Assembly (NCBI GenBank): GCA_937883885.1
Contig: CAKZXL010000139.1
Coordinates: 6,751 to 70,750, forward strand
Direction of reading: 5' to 3'
DNA length: 64,000 nt
From: an uncultured Aquincola sp.
GTDB taxonomy: Bacteria; Pseudomonadota; Gammaproteobacteria; Burkholderiales; Burkholderiaceae
Shown piece by piece: positions 8,299-19,450 of this stretch. Under the pieces are notes generated by a model. That model did not search any database. It was not told where the DNA came from and saw nothing but the letters and a program-made list of their open reading frames with translations. Every line of letters begins with the position of its first letter. Positions within the stretch are counted from its first letter, which is position 1. Position numbers and translations under genes: made by a program.

Positions 8299-9473
8299 AC
8301 AGCGGTTCGACCACTGCCGATCCCGAAGCTGGCCACGCGGGCGGTGCGTCCGTCGTGCAATCGGCGGAACCATCCGAGGTCAGCGCGCCGACGCGATCCG
8401 GACCTTCGCGCCGTGCGCTCGCCGCGGGCGCCGTGCTTCTGGCCGCACTTCTCGGTGCTGTGTGGTGGCTTCATCACCAGTTCACCCATGTCCTGGTCGA
8501 AGACGCCCGGGTGGCCACCGACATGGTCGCGATCAGCAGTCGCGTGCCGGGCTGGGCGGTCGACATCCGGGTGATCTCCGGAGACGTTGCGCGCCGCGGC
8601 GACCTGCTGGTGTCTATCGACGATCGTGACACGCGCCTGTTGCTCCAGGAACTCGATGCGCGACTGGCCGGTGTGGCGCGGCGTCGTGACGAACTCCTGG
8701 CGCGGATCCGCATGATCGACCTGCAGACGGCCGGCAAGATGCGCGCGCAGGATGCCGCCGTGGATGCGGCGCAGGCCGGATTCGCCGCGGCTCGAACGCG
8801 CGAAGGACTGGCACAGGTCGAGGCCGGCCGTTTCGAGAAGCTGGCACCCATCGGGGCGGTCGGTCGTGACCAACTGGATCAGGCGCGCGCGGCGCTGGAG
8901 ACGGCCGGCCAGCAGGTGAGAAGTGCGATGGCCAACCTGGAGAGCTCCCGTGCAGGAGTGGCGCAGGCGCAGGCCGACCGTGAGCAGTTGACCGTGCTGC
9001 GCCATCAGGTGGCCGGGCTCGACCCCGAAGAGGTCGACCTGCGAGCCCAGCGCGAGCGCGCCCTGCTGGACCTGCGCGACCGTGCCGTGTCGATGCCGTT
9101 CGACGGCGTGATCGACCGGACCTTCGTCAACGCGGGCGAGTACGTGTCGGCCGGCCAGCGGCTTATGCTGGTGCACGACCCCCAGGCGGTCAGGGTGGAG
9201 GCCAATGTCAAGGAAACCGACATCCGGCACTTTCGGCCGGGCAAGAAGGTCAGGATCGTCGTCGATGCGCTTCCGGGGCAGGCGTTCGAGGGCACTGTCG
9301 TCAAGGTGGGTCAGGCCGCGACCAGCGAGTTCGCCCTGCTGCCCAACCCCAACCCCAGCGGCAACTTCACCAAGATCACCCAGCGACTGCCGGTTCGCAT
9401 CGCGGTGCGACAGCAGGATGGACTGCTCAAGCCGGGGATGATGGTGGAGGTCGAGGCCGCCGCCGGTGATTGA
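8295..9473 (+). CDS. emrA: HlyD/EmrA-type membrane fusion protein
   Basis: A 392-residue periplasmic adaptor. One N-terminal membrane helix (residues about 40-62) is followed by a biotinyl-lipoyl-like half motif (SRVPGWAVDIRVISGDVARRGDLLVSID). A long coiled-coil hairpin comes next, then the second lipoyl half (DRAVSMPFDGVIDRTFVNAGEYVSAGQ) and a beta-barrel with NVKETDIRHFRPGKKVRI. It bridges the inner-membrane pump EmrB and an outer-membrane channel. The start overlaps the marR stop (ATGA) and emrB follows closely. No outer-membrane partner gene is adjacent. Confidence 0.9.
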   Translation: MNSGSTTADPEAGHAGGASVVQSAEPSEVSAPTRSGPSRRALAAGAVLLAALLGAVWWLHHQFTHVLVEDARVATDMVAISSRVPGWAVDIRVISGDVARRGDLLVSIDDRDTRLLLQELDARLAGVARRRDELLARIRMIDLQTAGKMRAQDAAVDAAQAGFAAARTREGLAQVEAGRFEKLAPIGAVGRDQLDQARAALETAGQQVRSAMANLESSRAGVAQAQADREQLTVLRHQVAGLDPEEVDLRAQRERALLDLRDRAVSMPFDGVIDRTFVNAGEYVSAGQRLMLVHDPQAVRVEANVKETDIRHFRPGKKVRIVVDALPGQAFEGTVVKVGQAATSEFALLPNPNPSGNFTKITQRLPVRIAVRQQDGLLKPGMMVEVEAAAGD

Positions 9474-9532
9474 GGTGGCGGCGCTGTCGCACCGGCGGTC
9501 GCACTGGGCCAGCCTGGCCGAATGGTGCTGAA

Positions 9533-11095
9533 GTGGCCACATCCGACAGCATCGAGACCCTGTTCTCCCGCTATGGGCCCGCCTACCGCTGGCTGGCGAC
9601 GGCCACCGTGATGCTGGGCACGATCGCCAGCGTGCTCAGTTCCACCATCGTCAATGTCGCGCTGCCCGACATCATGGGCACCTTCGGCATGGGGCAGGAC
9701 AAGGCGCAGCTGCTGTCGACCGCGTTTCTGGCCGCCATGACGGGGACCATGCTGCTGAACGCCTGGATGGTCGAGGTGATCGGGCAACGCATGACCTTCG
9801 TGGCGGCTGTGTCGCTGTTCATGGGCGCGTCCATCCTCGGCGGGCTGGCGCCCGGCGAGGGCGTGCTCATCCTCGCCCGGCTCCTGCAGGGGGCGGCGGC
9901 AGGCATCCTGCAGCCGCTCACGATGCTGGTCATCTTCCAGGTCTTCCCGGCCGACCGCCGTGGCTCCGCGATGGGTATCTATGGCATCGGTGTCGTCCTG
10001 GCACCCGCGCTCGGGCCCACGCTCGGCGGCATCATGGTGGACAACTTCAGCTGGCGCTACGTGTTCTTCCTGGCTGTGCCGTTCTGCGCCGTCGGTCTTG
10101 TCGCCGCGACGCTGTTTCTGCCGGGACGGGTGGCGGGGACTGGTTGGCGTCGGTTCGACTGGCTCGGCTTCGTGCTGATGTCGATCTTCCTCGTGAGCCT
10201 TCTCAACGGTCTGTCCAACGGTCAGCGACATGGATGGCTGTCGCACCGCATCCTCGTCGATTTCGTAGTGGCTGCGTCAACGGGCGTGGGCTTCCTGGTC
10301 TGGGAACTGCACACGCCAACGCCCATGCTGAACCTGAAGCTGTTCAAGCTGAGGACCTTCGCCGGCGCGGCCATCGTCGCGTTCATCTTCGGAGCGGGTA
10401 TCTACGGGTCGACCTATCTCGTGCCGCTGTTCGTCCAGACCATCCAGGGCTACACGCCGACACGTTCGGGCCTGCTGCTGATGCCCGCGGGTCTCGTGCT
10501 GGGCGTCGTGTTTCCTCTTGCCGGTCGCCTGACCGACCGCACGCCCGCCCATCTGCCGATCATGTTCGGCCTTCTGGTCTTTGCGCTGTCCTCGCTGCTC
10601 ATGGCCGCCGCCGACACGAACACCTCGTTCCTGGCGTTCGCCTGGTGGATCGTCCTCGGCCGCGTCGGCCTTGGCTTCATCATGACGAGTCTGAACGCTG
10701 GAGCGTTGGGCGCGCTGCCGCCTCAACTGCTCGGCCAGGGCTCGGGCGCCATCAACTTCGTCCGGCAACTGGGCGGGGCACTCGGCGTGAACCTGCTGTC
10801 GATCGTGCTCGAGCAACGCTCCCAGCTTTATGCCCAGGCCTTCACGGCCTCCCAGGATGCGGCCAACGGTGCCACTGCCGCTTTCCTGCTTGGCCTGGCA
10901 AGCCTGTATGCGAAGCTGGGGCTTCCGGAGGCGATGGCGCGAGCGGGGTCGTTGGAGTTCCTTGGCCGCACCATCGCAGCTCAGGCCAGCATGATGGCGT
11001 TCCGCGACAGTTTCCTCGTTGTGGCGGTGATCTTCGTGCTGGCGCTGCTGCCTGCGGGGCTGATGAGGCGTCGCCATCACGCCACCCCGTCATGA
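9533..11095 (+). CDS. emrB: EmrB/QacA-family (DHA2) multidrug MFS transporter
   Basis: About 520 residues with 14 predicted membrane helices, the DHA2 layout. Motif C-like segments (GIGVVLAPALGPTLGGIMVDNFSWRYVF) and the QGAAAGILQPL motif are clear. It exports hydrophobic drugs by proton antiport through the EmrA adaptor encoded just upstream. GTG 9533 gives the family's usual N terminus. A TTG at 9470 that overlaps the emrA stop would add 21 unusual residues and is less likely. It is the third gene of the marR-emrA-emrB operon. Confidence 0.9.
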   Translation: MATSDSIETLFSRYGPAYRWLATATVMLGTIASVLSSTIVNVALPDIMGTFGMGQDKAQLLSTAFLAAMTGTMLLNAWMVEVIGQRMTFVAAVSLFMGASILGGLAPGEGVLILARLLQGAAAGILQPLTMLVIFQVFPADRRGSAMGIYGIGVVLAPALGPTLGGIMVDNFSWRYVFFLAVPFCAVGLVAATLFLPGRVAGTGWRRFDWLGFVLMSIFLVSLLNGLSNGQRHGWLSHRILVDFVVAASTGVGFLVWELHTPTPMLNLKLFKLRTFAGAAIVAFIFGAGIYGSTYLVPLFVQTIQGYTPTRSGLLLMPAGLVLGVVFPLAGRLTDRTPAHLPIMFGLLVFALSSLLMAAADTNTSFLAFAWWIVLGRVGLGFIMTSLNAGALGALPPQLLGQGSGAINFVRQLGGALGVNLLSIVLEQRSQLYAQAFTASQDAANGATAAFLLGLASLYAKLGLPEAMARAGSLEFLGRTIAAQASMMAFRDSFLVVAVIFVLALLPAGLMRRRHHATPS

Positions 11096-11184
11096 TCGTC
11101 TGGCCTGGCGGCATGCCCGAGGAGGAGTTGTGGCGCCGGCCCGGTCGGGCCTATTCTTGAATAGTTGACCACAGCGAAAACTCC

Positions 11185-13737
11185 ATGTCGGCCCCCCTTC
11201 CCCCAGACGAGCAGGCACGGCTCGATCGCCTGCGTGAACTGCTGATTCTCGACAGCGAGCCGGAGGCCTTGTTCGACACCATCGCACGTCAGGCGGCCGA
11301 ACTGTGCGGGACACCCATTGCGCTGATGTCGCTCGTCGATAAGGAGCGCCAGTGGTTCAAGGCCAATGTCGGGCTGCCCGGCGTCAACGAGACGCCGCGT
11401 GACGTAGCCTTCTGTGCGCATGCGATTCTGCAGGCCGATCTCTTCACGGTGCCGGACGCCCGGCAGGACTCGCGGTTCGCGCGCAATCCGCTCGTGACGG
11501 GGGCGCCGGGAATTCGCTTCTACGCCGGGATGCCGTTGACGATGCCGGACGGCAGTTGCGTCGGGACGCTGTGTGTCATCGATCGCGTTCCCAGAGCGAT
11601 GGAGCCGCTGCAGGTCGAACGACTCACGGGCTTGGCTCGCATTGCCACCGAAGCGCTCGCGATGCGTCGCGATCTGATCCTGCGCGCGCTTGCCATTCGC
11701 AGCGAAGACGAGCAGCAGATCGCACGGAGCCGTGCGCTCTATCGAGACCTGGTCGAGCAGCAGAGCGAACTGGTGTCGTTGGCCCGCCCGGATGGGGAAC
11801 TGGTGTACGTGAATCAGGCCTATGCCCAGCTTTTCGGGCGAGAGCCGCGGCAACTGATCGGGGCGAACCTGTTCGACCTCGTGCAGGCCCAGGACCGCGA
11901 GGCGGTGGGACACCGGTTCCACGAACTGCTGTCGGGGAAGGAACGCTGTTCCGGAGAGAACCGGAACGTCGGTGCCGCCGGGCAGACCCGATGGATTGCC
12001 TGGACGAATTCCCGCCAGAGCGACGCCGATGGCTCGGTGCTGATTCACTCGGTCGGTCGGGACATCAGCGAGCAGCGCCAGGCGGAATTGGCGCTGCGGA
12101 CCGCCAAGGCCCTGCTGGAGCGCACCGGGCGGGTTGCCGGTGTCGGTGGATGGGAGATGGATCTGGAGACCCGTGCAATCAGCTGGTCGGCGCAGACGCG
12201 CAGGATCCACGAAGTCGACGCGAGCTACACCCCGTCGCTCGACGAGGCCATTTCGTTCTACTCACCGGCCGCCAGGCCGGTCATCGAGGCAGCCGTGCAG
12301 CGTGCAATTGCCTCCGGAGGCGGCTGGGATCTGGAGCTTCCGTTCGTGACCGCGAAAGGGCGCCCGATCTGGGTGCGTGCCGTCGGCGAAATCGAGAGCG
12401 AGGGAGGCAGGCCGCGGCGGCTGATTGGAGCCTTCCAGGACATCACCGAGCGGCGTGAAATGGCCACGCGTCTGGCCGAGGCGGCCGAGCAGGTTCACGA
12501 CCTGTACGACAACGCGCCGTGCGGCTACTACTCTGTCGACGCGCAGGGCAGGTTCATCCGCATCAACGACCTCGCGCTGGCGTGGCTGGGTTGCAGCCGG
12601 GAGGAGGTGCTTCACCGACTGGGGCCGGTCGACTTTTTCTCGGAGGCAGGCCGCAACCTGTTCCGGTTGATGTTTCCAGTCTTCAAGGTTGATGGGCAGA
12701 TCGGTCCGATGGAGTTCGAACTCCGCTCCAGGGACGGGTCGTCGCGCTGGGTCAGCCTCTCGGCGACGGCGGTCCGCGACGCCGACGGGGGTTTTGTCAT
12801 GAGTCGCTCGGTGATGCACGACATCACGCAGGTGCACGAGGCGCGGATCGCCCTGAGCCGTCTGGCCAAGGAGCAGAACGCCATGCTGGACAACGAAGTG
12901 GTCGGAATCGTCAGGATCCGGGGCAGAACGGTGGTCTGGAAGAACTCCGCGGCAGAGCGGATGTTCGGCTATGACCCGGACGAGTTGTTGAATCAGGCCG
13001 CCCGGGTGCTGTGTGCGGATCACCGCTCGTTCGAGGAGGAGGCCCAGGCGGCCGACGCGGCACTGGCCGCCAAAGGCCGCCATCGCACCCAGTTGCAGAT
13101 GCGGCGAAAGGGTGGCGAGTTGCTGTGGATCGATGCGAGCGGTATGCTGCTGTCCCCGGCAACCGGGGAGTCGATGTGGGTGCTCGTCGACATCAGCCAG
13201 ATGAAGGACTACCAGTCCCAGGTGGAGCACCTTGCCTTCCACGATGCGCTCACGCAATTGCCCAACCGCCTGCTGCTGGCGGACCGGTTGCAGCACGCGT
13301 TGGCCGTGAACGCCCGGCAGCAAGGTCGACTCGCCGTGTGCTGCCTGGATCTGGACGGCTTCAAGGCAGTCAATGACCGGCATGGGCATTCGGCCGGCGA
13401 CCGGCTGCTCGTCGAGGTTGGTCGGCGACTGCAGGCTTGCGTGCGCCAGGGCGATACCGTGGCCAGGCTCGGTGGCGACGAGTTCGTGGTGCTGCTGACC
13501 CCGGTGGTGACGGGCGATGGCCTGCAGGCGATCCTGCGACGGATCATCAGTGCCGTGTGTCAGCCGATTGAACTGCCCGGTGCCGAATCCGCGCAAGTGT
13601 CCGTGAGCGTGGGCGTGGCCATCGCTCCGGACGATGCGCGCCAGCCCGGCGCGCTGCTGGACAAGGCCGACGAGGCGTTGTACGCCGCCAAGCGTGCCGG
13701 CAGGAACCGCGTGTCGTTTGCCGGTGTGGAGCCATGA
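11185..13737 (+). CDS. Multi-sensor GAF-PAS diguanylate cyclase
   Basis: An 850-residue cytoplasmic signalling protein. Order: a GAF domain (about 20-165, with the PIALMSLVDKERQWFKAN pattern), then four PAS/PAC units (about 185-300, 310-435, 450-565 and 570-685), then a GGDEF domain (about 690-850). The GGDEF domain has DALTQLPNRLLLADR, the intact catalytic motif GGDEF, and an I-site RxxD (RQGD) five residues before it. It should therefore make cyclic di-GMP and be inhibited by its product, unlike the cyclase at 6074. There is no EAL domain and no membrane helix. The sensed signals are unknown. Confidence 0.9.
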   Translation: MSAPLPPDEQARLDRLRELLILDSEPEALFDTIARQAAELCGTPIALMSLVDKERQWFKANVGLPGVNETPRDVAFCAHAILQADLFTVPDARQDSRFARNPLVTGAPGIRFYAGMPLTMPDGSCVGTLCVIDRVPRAMEPLQVERLTGLARIATEALAMRRDLILRALAIRSEDEQQIARSRALYRDLVEQQSELVSLARPDGELVYVNQAYAQLFGREPRQLIGANLFDLVQAQDREAVGHRFHELLSGKERCSGENRNVGAAGQTRWIAWTNSRQSDADGSVLIHSVGRDISEQRQAELALRTAKALLERTGRVAGVGGWEMDLETRAISWSAQTRRIHEVDASYTPSLDEAISFYSPAARPVIEAAVQRAIASGGGWDLELPFVTAKGRPIWVRAVGEIESEGGRPRRLIGAFQDITERREMATRLAEAAEQVHDLYDNAPCGYYSVDAQGRFIRINDLALAWLGCSREEVLHRLGPVDFFSEAGRNLFRLMFPVFKVDGQIGPMEFELRSRDGSSRWVSLSATAVRDADGGFVMSRSVMHDITQVHEARIALSRLAKEQNAMLDNEVVGIVRIRGRTVVWKNSAAERMFGYDPDELLNQAARVLCADHRSFEEEAQAADAALAAKGRHRTQLQMRRKGGELLWIDASGMLLSPATGESMWVLVDISQMKDYQSQVEHLAFHDALTQLPNRLLLADRLQHALAVNARQQGRLAVCCLDLDGFKAVNDRHGHSAGDRLLVEVGRRLQACVRQGDTVARLGGDEFVVLLTPVVTGDGLQAILRRIISAVCQPIELPGAESAQVSVSVGVAIAPDDARQPGALLDKADEALYAAKRAGRNRVSFAGVEP

Positions 13738-13964
13738 GTTGTGGCGATGGGTTGACCGACGACAGTCGCCAGGACCTGTGCCGACGAACCATCGGCTCGA
13801 TGCCCTGCGGTGGGCGCGCCGTACAAGGACGCCATGCGCGAGGCGGCTCGCCTGGTTCGGCTCGTCGAGAATCGGGCAGTGTGCCCAAGTGCATCCAAAG
13901 TTGGCGCCGCTAGGCTGCGAGACTGGAGTATTGCGGCGGCACGCGAGCGAGGATCGGGAGGGCG

Positions 13965-14414
13965 ATGGAACGACGTTGGAAGGCCATGCCGTTTGCGCTG
14001 CTCAAAGCCCGCGCTGTGATTCGCGGCGAATCGACGTTAGCGACGGTCAGCAACAGCGCATTGCCTGTGGTGTGTGCTCGGCTGGAGCGGTTGGTTGGAA
14101 GGCGGCAACTCTCGCTCGTGAAGGTTCACGAACTGGACGACTTGATGGCTGCGCCCGGTGAAGGGACGGGCAAGGCCTGTCGCACCTACGAAGTTTGCGA
14201 CCGGGAGATCGCGGCGCGTCTTCTTGATGTCGACCCCGGCATGGCTCACCTCCTGCCATGTCGCATCAGCCTGCACGATCGCGGGGGCGTGACGACCGTC
14301 ACGACGCCACGCCCGACGGCGCTGATGCCTCTGCTCTCACACTCGGCCGAGGTCGATGTGCTGGCACGCACGATCGAGGCCGCGCTGTGCCGCTTGCTGC
14401 GGGGACTCAGATGA
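13965..14414 (+). CDS. DUF302-family protein
   Basis: A 149-residue protein whose C-terminal half fits the DUF302 pattern: TYEVCDREIAARLLDVDPGMAHLLPCRISLHDRGGVT, then TPRPTALMPLL. DUF302 proteins are small, mostly dimeric, and of unknown biochemical role. The next gene overlaps it by four bases (ATGA) and encodes a related protein. No signal peptide is obvious. The start is ATG 13965; an internal ATG at 13986 is possible. Confidence 0.75.
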   Translation: MERRWKAMPFALLKARAVIRGESTLATVSNSALPVVCARLERLVGRRQLSLVKVHELDDLMAAPGEGTGKACRTYEVCDREIAARLLDVDPGMAHLLPCRISLHDRGGVTTVTTPRPTALMPLLSHSAEVDVLARTIEAALCRLLRGLR

Positions 14415-14929
14415 GCGGCAGCACGCGCGGACGGGATCTCGTCGACCCGGGAACGACAACGCTGCTCGACCAATTGCTCGATGCGTCGATGACGCCCCGG
14501 CCTGCGGTCGTGCACACGCAGACGGTGTCGATGGCCCGCTGTCGAGGCAGCATCGAGAGCGTGGCGCTGACACTCAGGCTGGAATTCCTCGCGCATCGCG
14601 TGTCAGTGCTGCGGCGATACAGGTTCGCGGATCGTGTCCCTGACGCCATGCCGCTGGCCCGTCGCGCCGTCGTCTTCGATGTCTGGGCTGCCGATGTCGT
14701 GGCGGGGCTGTTCGAGGCTGGGTCGGCGCCCGGCGAGCACCTCCCGGGCCGTATCGGGCTGATCGAGCGAGACGACGGGGTCGTGCTGGTCATGCGCCGC
14801 CCCTGCTCGACCGAGCCGCAGGCGGCGTCGAACGGTCGGCAACGAGCGTCGTGGTCGCGGCGTCTGCAGTCGTGTTTCGACCTGACGGTGCGGCTGTCGG
14901 CCTCGGCCTTGGGGGATGGCCAATTCTGA
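14411..14929 (+). CDS. DUF302-like protein, probable diverged paralogue of its upstream neighbour
   Basis: A 172-residue protein starting at the ATG that overlaps the preceding stop. Its segment VFDVWAADVVAGLFEAGSAP, then GEHLPGRIGLIERDDG, lines up with YEVCDREIAARLLDVDPG and LPCRISLHDRGG of the upstream protein. They appear to share the fold at low identity. Function unknown. The stop lies only 17 bp from the stop of the IS110 transposase on the opposite strand, so the IS end may have replaced the original C terminus. Confidence 0.6.
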   Translation: MSGSTRGRDLVDPGTTTLLDQLLDASMTPRPAVVHTQTVSMARCRGSIESVALTLRLEFLAHRVSVLRRYRFADRVPDAMPLARRAVVFDVWAADVVAGLFEAGSAPGEHLPGRIGLIERDDGVVLVMRRPCSTEPQAASNGRQRASWSRRLQSCFDLTVRLSASALGDGQF

Positions 14930-14945
14930 GCAACCGTCTTGAAGG

Positions 14946-16260
<1,315 letters not shown>

Positions 16261-17584
16261 ATGCAGGAGCCTGCGTCACGAACCGACTCGGGGATTGACC
16301 GGATGCGGCAGGTCGAGCCCGCGCAAGGCGCACTCGCCAAGCGCGGGTCCAACCACCTGACCCAACGCACGCTGGCGTTCGTCCTGGCGGGCGGGCGCGG
16401 TGCGAGACTCAGGCAGCTTACCGACCGGCGTGCAAAGCCTGCCGTGCCGTTCGGGGGGAAGTTCAAGATCATCGACTTTGCGTTGAGCAACTGCGTGAAC
16501 TCGGGTGTCCGCCACATCGCTGTTCTCACGCAATACAAGGCGCAGAGCCTGATTCGCCACATCGAGCGCGGGTGGAGCTTCCTCGCGGCCAACCTTGGCG
16601 AATACGTGGACGTGGTCCCGGCGCAGCAGCGGACGGGCGAGAGTTGGTACGCCGGTACCGCGGACGCCGTGTATCAGAACCTGGAACTGCTGCGAGAAAC
16701 GCGGGCCGAGTACGTCCTGGTGCTCGCCGGGGACCATGTCTACAAGATGGACTACTCGATCATGCTGGCCGGGGCATGTCCGCAGCGGCGCCGATGTGAC
16801 GGTCGGGTGCATCGACGTTGCGCTGGCCGATGGTGTGAACTTCGGGGTCATGGCCGTAGACGATTCCGGCCGCGTGCAAGCCTTCGCGGAGAAGCCCCGA
16901 CAGCCCCGGCCCTGGCCCGACGATCCGCACCGTTGTCTGGCCAGCATGGGCATCTATGGCTTCTCCGCGGCGCTGCTGTGCGAGGAGTTGCAGCGCGATG
17001 CGGCAGTTGCCGAGTCCAGTCACGACTTCGGCAAGGACATCCTGCCGCAGCTGGTGCAGCGCCGCCGGGTGCTTGCCCACCGATATGCCGACAGTTGCGT
17101 GAACATGGTGGGCATGCGCCCGTATTGGCGCGACGTCGGGACTCTCGACGCGTTCTGGGAGGCCAACCTGGACCTCACGCACGTCGTGCCGGAACTCAAT
17201 CTGTACGACGACCAGTGGCCCATCCTCAGCCTTCCTGCCCAGTTGCCGCCTGCCAAGTTCGTATTCGACGAAGACGCTCGGAGGGGTTTGGCGGTCGACT
17301 CGCTGGTCTGCAGCGGATGCATCGTCAGCGGTGCCACCGTGCGCCGCTCGGTGCTGTCTTCCAAGGTCCACGTGGGTGAACACAGCCTGGTCGAAGACTC
17401 GGTTGTTCTGCCCGGCGCGAGGGCCGGACGCGGCGTTGTCCTGCGACGTGCCATCGTCGACAAGCGCTGCGTGCTGCCCGACGGTTTCAAGGCAGGGGTC
17501 TTTCCGCACGAAGACCGCTCACGCTTCCACCTCACCGAGCGCGGGATCGTGCTCATCACGCCGGAAATGCTCGGCCAGCGTTGA
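16261..17584 (+). pseudogene. glgC: Glucose-1-phosphate adenylyltransferase with 1-bp frameshift
   Basis: The protein is GlgC, which makes ADP-glucose for glycogen. The frame from ATG 16261 has the nucleotide-binding [41 protein letters not shown] and the catalytic-region [11 protein letters not shown]. At 16771-16774 an extra G in a GGGG run throws the frame. It then resumes as [15 protein letters not shown] and runs to a normal C terminus with the left-handed beta-helix and FPHEDRSRFHLTERGI. All family motifs are present on both sides, so the break is recent or a homopolymer sequencing error. The start is fixed by GGGAGGAG directly upstream. Confidence 0.85.
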
Positions 17585-17718
17585 GGTGGGCATCCTGGTG
17601 TCGTCCGCCGCGGCGTTCCGTGCACTTCGACGCTTCCGGCATCTACCCGGATGGCTGCGACATGCGAAGTTCACCGACCGGACGCTCCGACCGTCGCATC
17701 GGGGCAGGGGGTGTATTG

Positions 17719-17988
17719 ATGGAGGATTCAGGTCAGGTGGTCGCGCAGAACATCGCCGACCGGCTTGCGGTCGTGGTCCTGTCGGATGGGACCTACAGCG
17801 TGCTGCAGTGGCTCGATCCGCCCGGCCTTCGGGTCGGCGAACGGCTCCATGGCGAAATGGATCGGGGCGGGTGGATCCGACTGACCAATCGCTCCACGGG
17901 GCTCAGCGTTCGCGCCTATGGGCACCTGTACGGCTGCCCCCGGTCTGACGCCTACGCGTTCAGCCGCATCGAACGGTCCCTGGACTGA
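17719..17988 (+). CDS. Small conserved-looking hypothetical protein
   Basis: An 89-residue protein from ATG 17719, preceded by a G-rich GGGGCAGGGGG stretch that could serve as ribosome-binding site. It has no signal peptide or membrane helix. The central strands (AVVVLSDGTYSVLQWLDPPGLRVGERLHGEM) suggest a small beta-rich fold. The open frame extends back to 17581, but that part reads like non-coding sequence. It follows glgC by 134 bp. No family recognised. Confidence 0.5.
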   Translation: MEDSGQVVAQNIADRLAVVVLSDGTYSVLQWLDPPGLRVGERLHGEMDRGGWIRLTNRSTGLSVRAYGHLYGCPRSDAYAFSRIERSLD

Positions 17989-18045
17989 CGCGGCAGCGGC
18001 CGGAAGACATTGCGGAGGGGCCCGGTGGTCTTCGGCGTAGGGTGT

Positions 18046-19266
18046 TCACGGCCCAAGAGTCTCCGACGGCCGCAGTGCGAGGAAGATCGCGATGGCCAAC
18101 ACGGAAAGTCCAGCCGCCGCCGCGAACGCCCACGCGGGCGAGATGCTCCACAGCGCGCCGGCGATCAGCGAGGCCGGCAGGTAAGCGACACCGGTCACGA
18201 AATTGTAGGCGCCGATCGCCGTTGCCCGTCGCTCAGGTTCGAGGTCGGCGATGAACGCCTTGCTCTGCGACTCCTCAATGGCGTAGAAGAGGCCGTACAG
18301 GGCGAAGATCGCCACCATCTCCGGGCGGCTGCCGGCCGCGATGAGCCACAGGTTGATGCAAGCGTAGAGTGCATAGCCGAGCAGCACGACATGGCTTCGT
18401 CCGATCCTGTCGCCGAGCCGTCCCATGGCCGGAGCAGCCAGGACGCAGGTGGCATTGAACAAAGCGTACAGCAGAACCACCTGCGCGATGGAGAAACCCA
18501 TCGTGTGCGCCTTCAGCAGAATGAAGCCGAGGCTGAAGTAGGCCAGCGCGAATACGCCTGCGGGCACCAGGAAGCGCTTGAACGCCGGTGTCAATCGAAG
18601 CCAGCCGTGTCGCGCGCTCTCGGCGTCGTGCCGCGTGCCGGGGCGATCCGGGATGGACGACAGAAGGATCACGCTGACCACCGCTGGGACGAAGGCGACC
18701 GCGAACAGGAGCCCGTAGGTGGCGGGCGACTCGCCAAGACCGCTCAGGAGCGCATAGGCGATCAGCGGGCCGACGACGGCGCCGGATTTGTCGAGCGCCT
18801 TGTGCACGCCGAAGGCGTATCCCCTTGAACCCTCGGGCGCCATGGATGACAGCCATGCATCCCGTGGCGGCCCCCGAAAGCCCTTGCCCAGGCGTTCGAC
18901 GACGCGGAACGCTGCCAGGGCGCCGACGGAAGTGGCGACCAGCAAGACCGACTTGGCCAGCGTCGAGAACGCATAGCCTGCCACGGCAAACCACTTGCGT
19001 CTGCCGCTTCGATCCGACAGCCAGCCTGCCAGATAGTTGAGCGACGAGGCGGACAGGTCCGCGAGGCCTTCGATGAGGCCCAGCAGTGCGCTGGATGCGC
19101 CCGCCACCGTGGTGAAGAAGACGGAGAACACTGCGAAGATCATCTCGGAGCTCACGTCGGTGAGAAAGCTCACGACGCCCAGGCGCACGATGTCCGGACG
19201 TAGGCGATGTCGCGGGAGGATATCCTGCCGCCGAACTGCGTCTTCGCTGCGTCGTTCCTTGTTCAT
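18046..19266 (-). CDS. MFS transporter
   Basis: A 406-residue protein with 12 predicted membrane helices. Motif A is kept as LAGWLSDRSGRRK between helices 2 and 3, and as MGRLGDRIGRSH in the second half, with FRVVERLGKGFRGPPRDAWL in between. The LGKGFRGPPRDA segment marks an MFS subgroup of uncertain substrate. ATG 19266 is chosen because the 45 residues encoded further upstream do not look coding. It stands alone on the minus strand. Substrate not assignable. Confidence 0.85.
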   Translation of the reverse strand: MNKERRSEDAVRRQDILPRHRLRPDIVRLGVVSFLTDVSSEMIFAVFSVFFTTVAGASSALLGLIEGLADLSASSLNYLAGWLSDRSGRRKWFAVAGYAFSTLAKSVLLVATSVGALAAFRVVERLGKGFRGPPRDAWLSSMAPEGSRGYAFGVHKALDKSGAVVGPLIAYALLSGLGESPATYGLLFAVAFVPAVVSVILLSSIPDRPGTRHDAESARHGWLRLTPAFKRFLVPAGVFALAYFSLGFILLKAHTMGFSIAQVVLLYALFNATCVLAAPAMGRLGDRIGRSHVVLLGYALYACINLWLIAAGSRPEMVAIFALYGLFYAIEESQSKAFIADLEPERRATAIGAYNFVTGVAYLPASLIAGALWSISPAWAFAAAAGLSVLAIAIFLALRPSETLGP

Positions 19267-19450
19267 CGTGCGCACAACATCCTGCGGGCCCGAAGGAAGG
19301 CGCACAGGTCCAGGCTGGAACTGGTACGGCCGATGGCGAGCGCCGCTCATCCGTGCCGTCATCATCGAGCTTCGCCATCCGGTTCGATTGTCCGTCGTCA
19401 AGTCCAGGGGCCGAGGCGGCTACGGCCGGCCGGACGTCTCACGACGTGGT

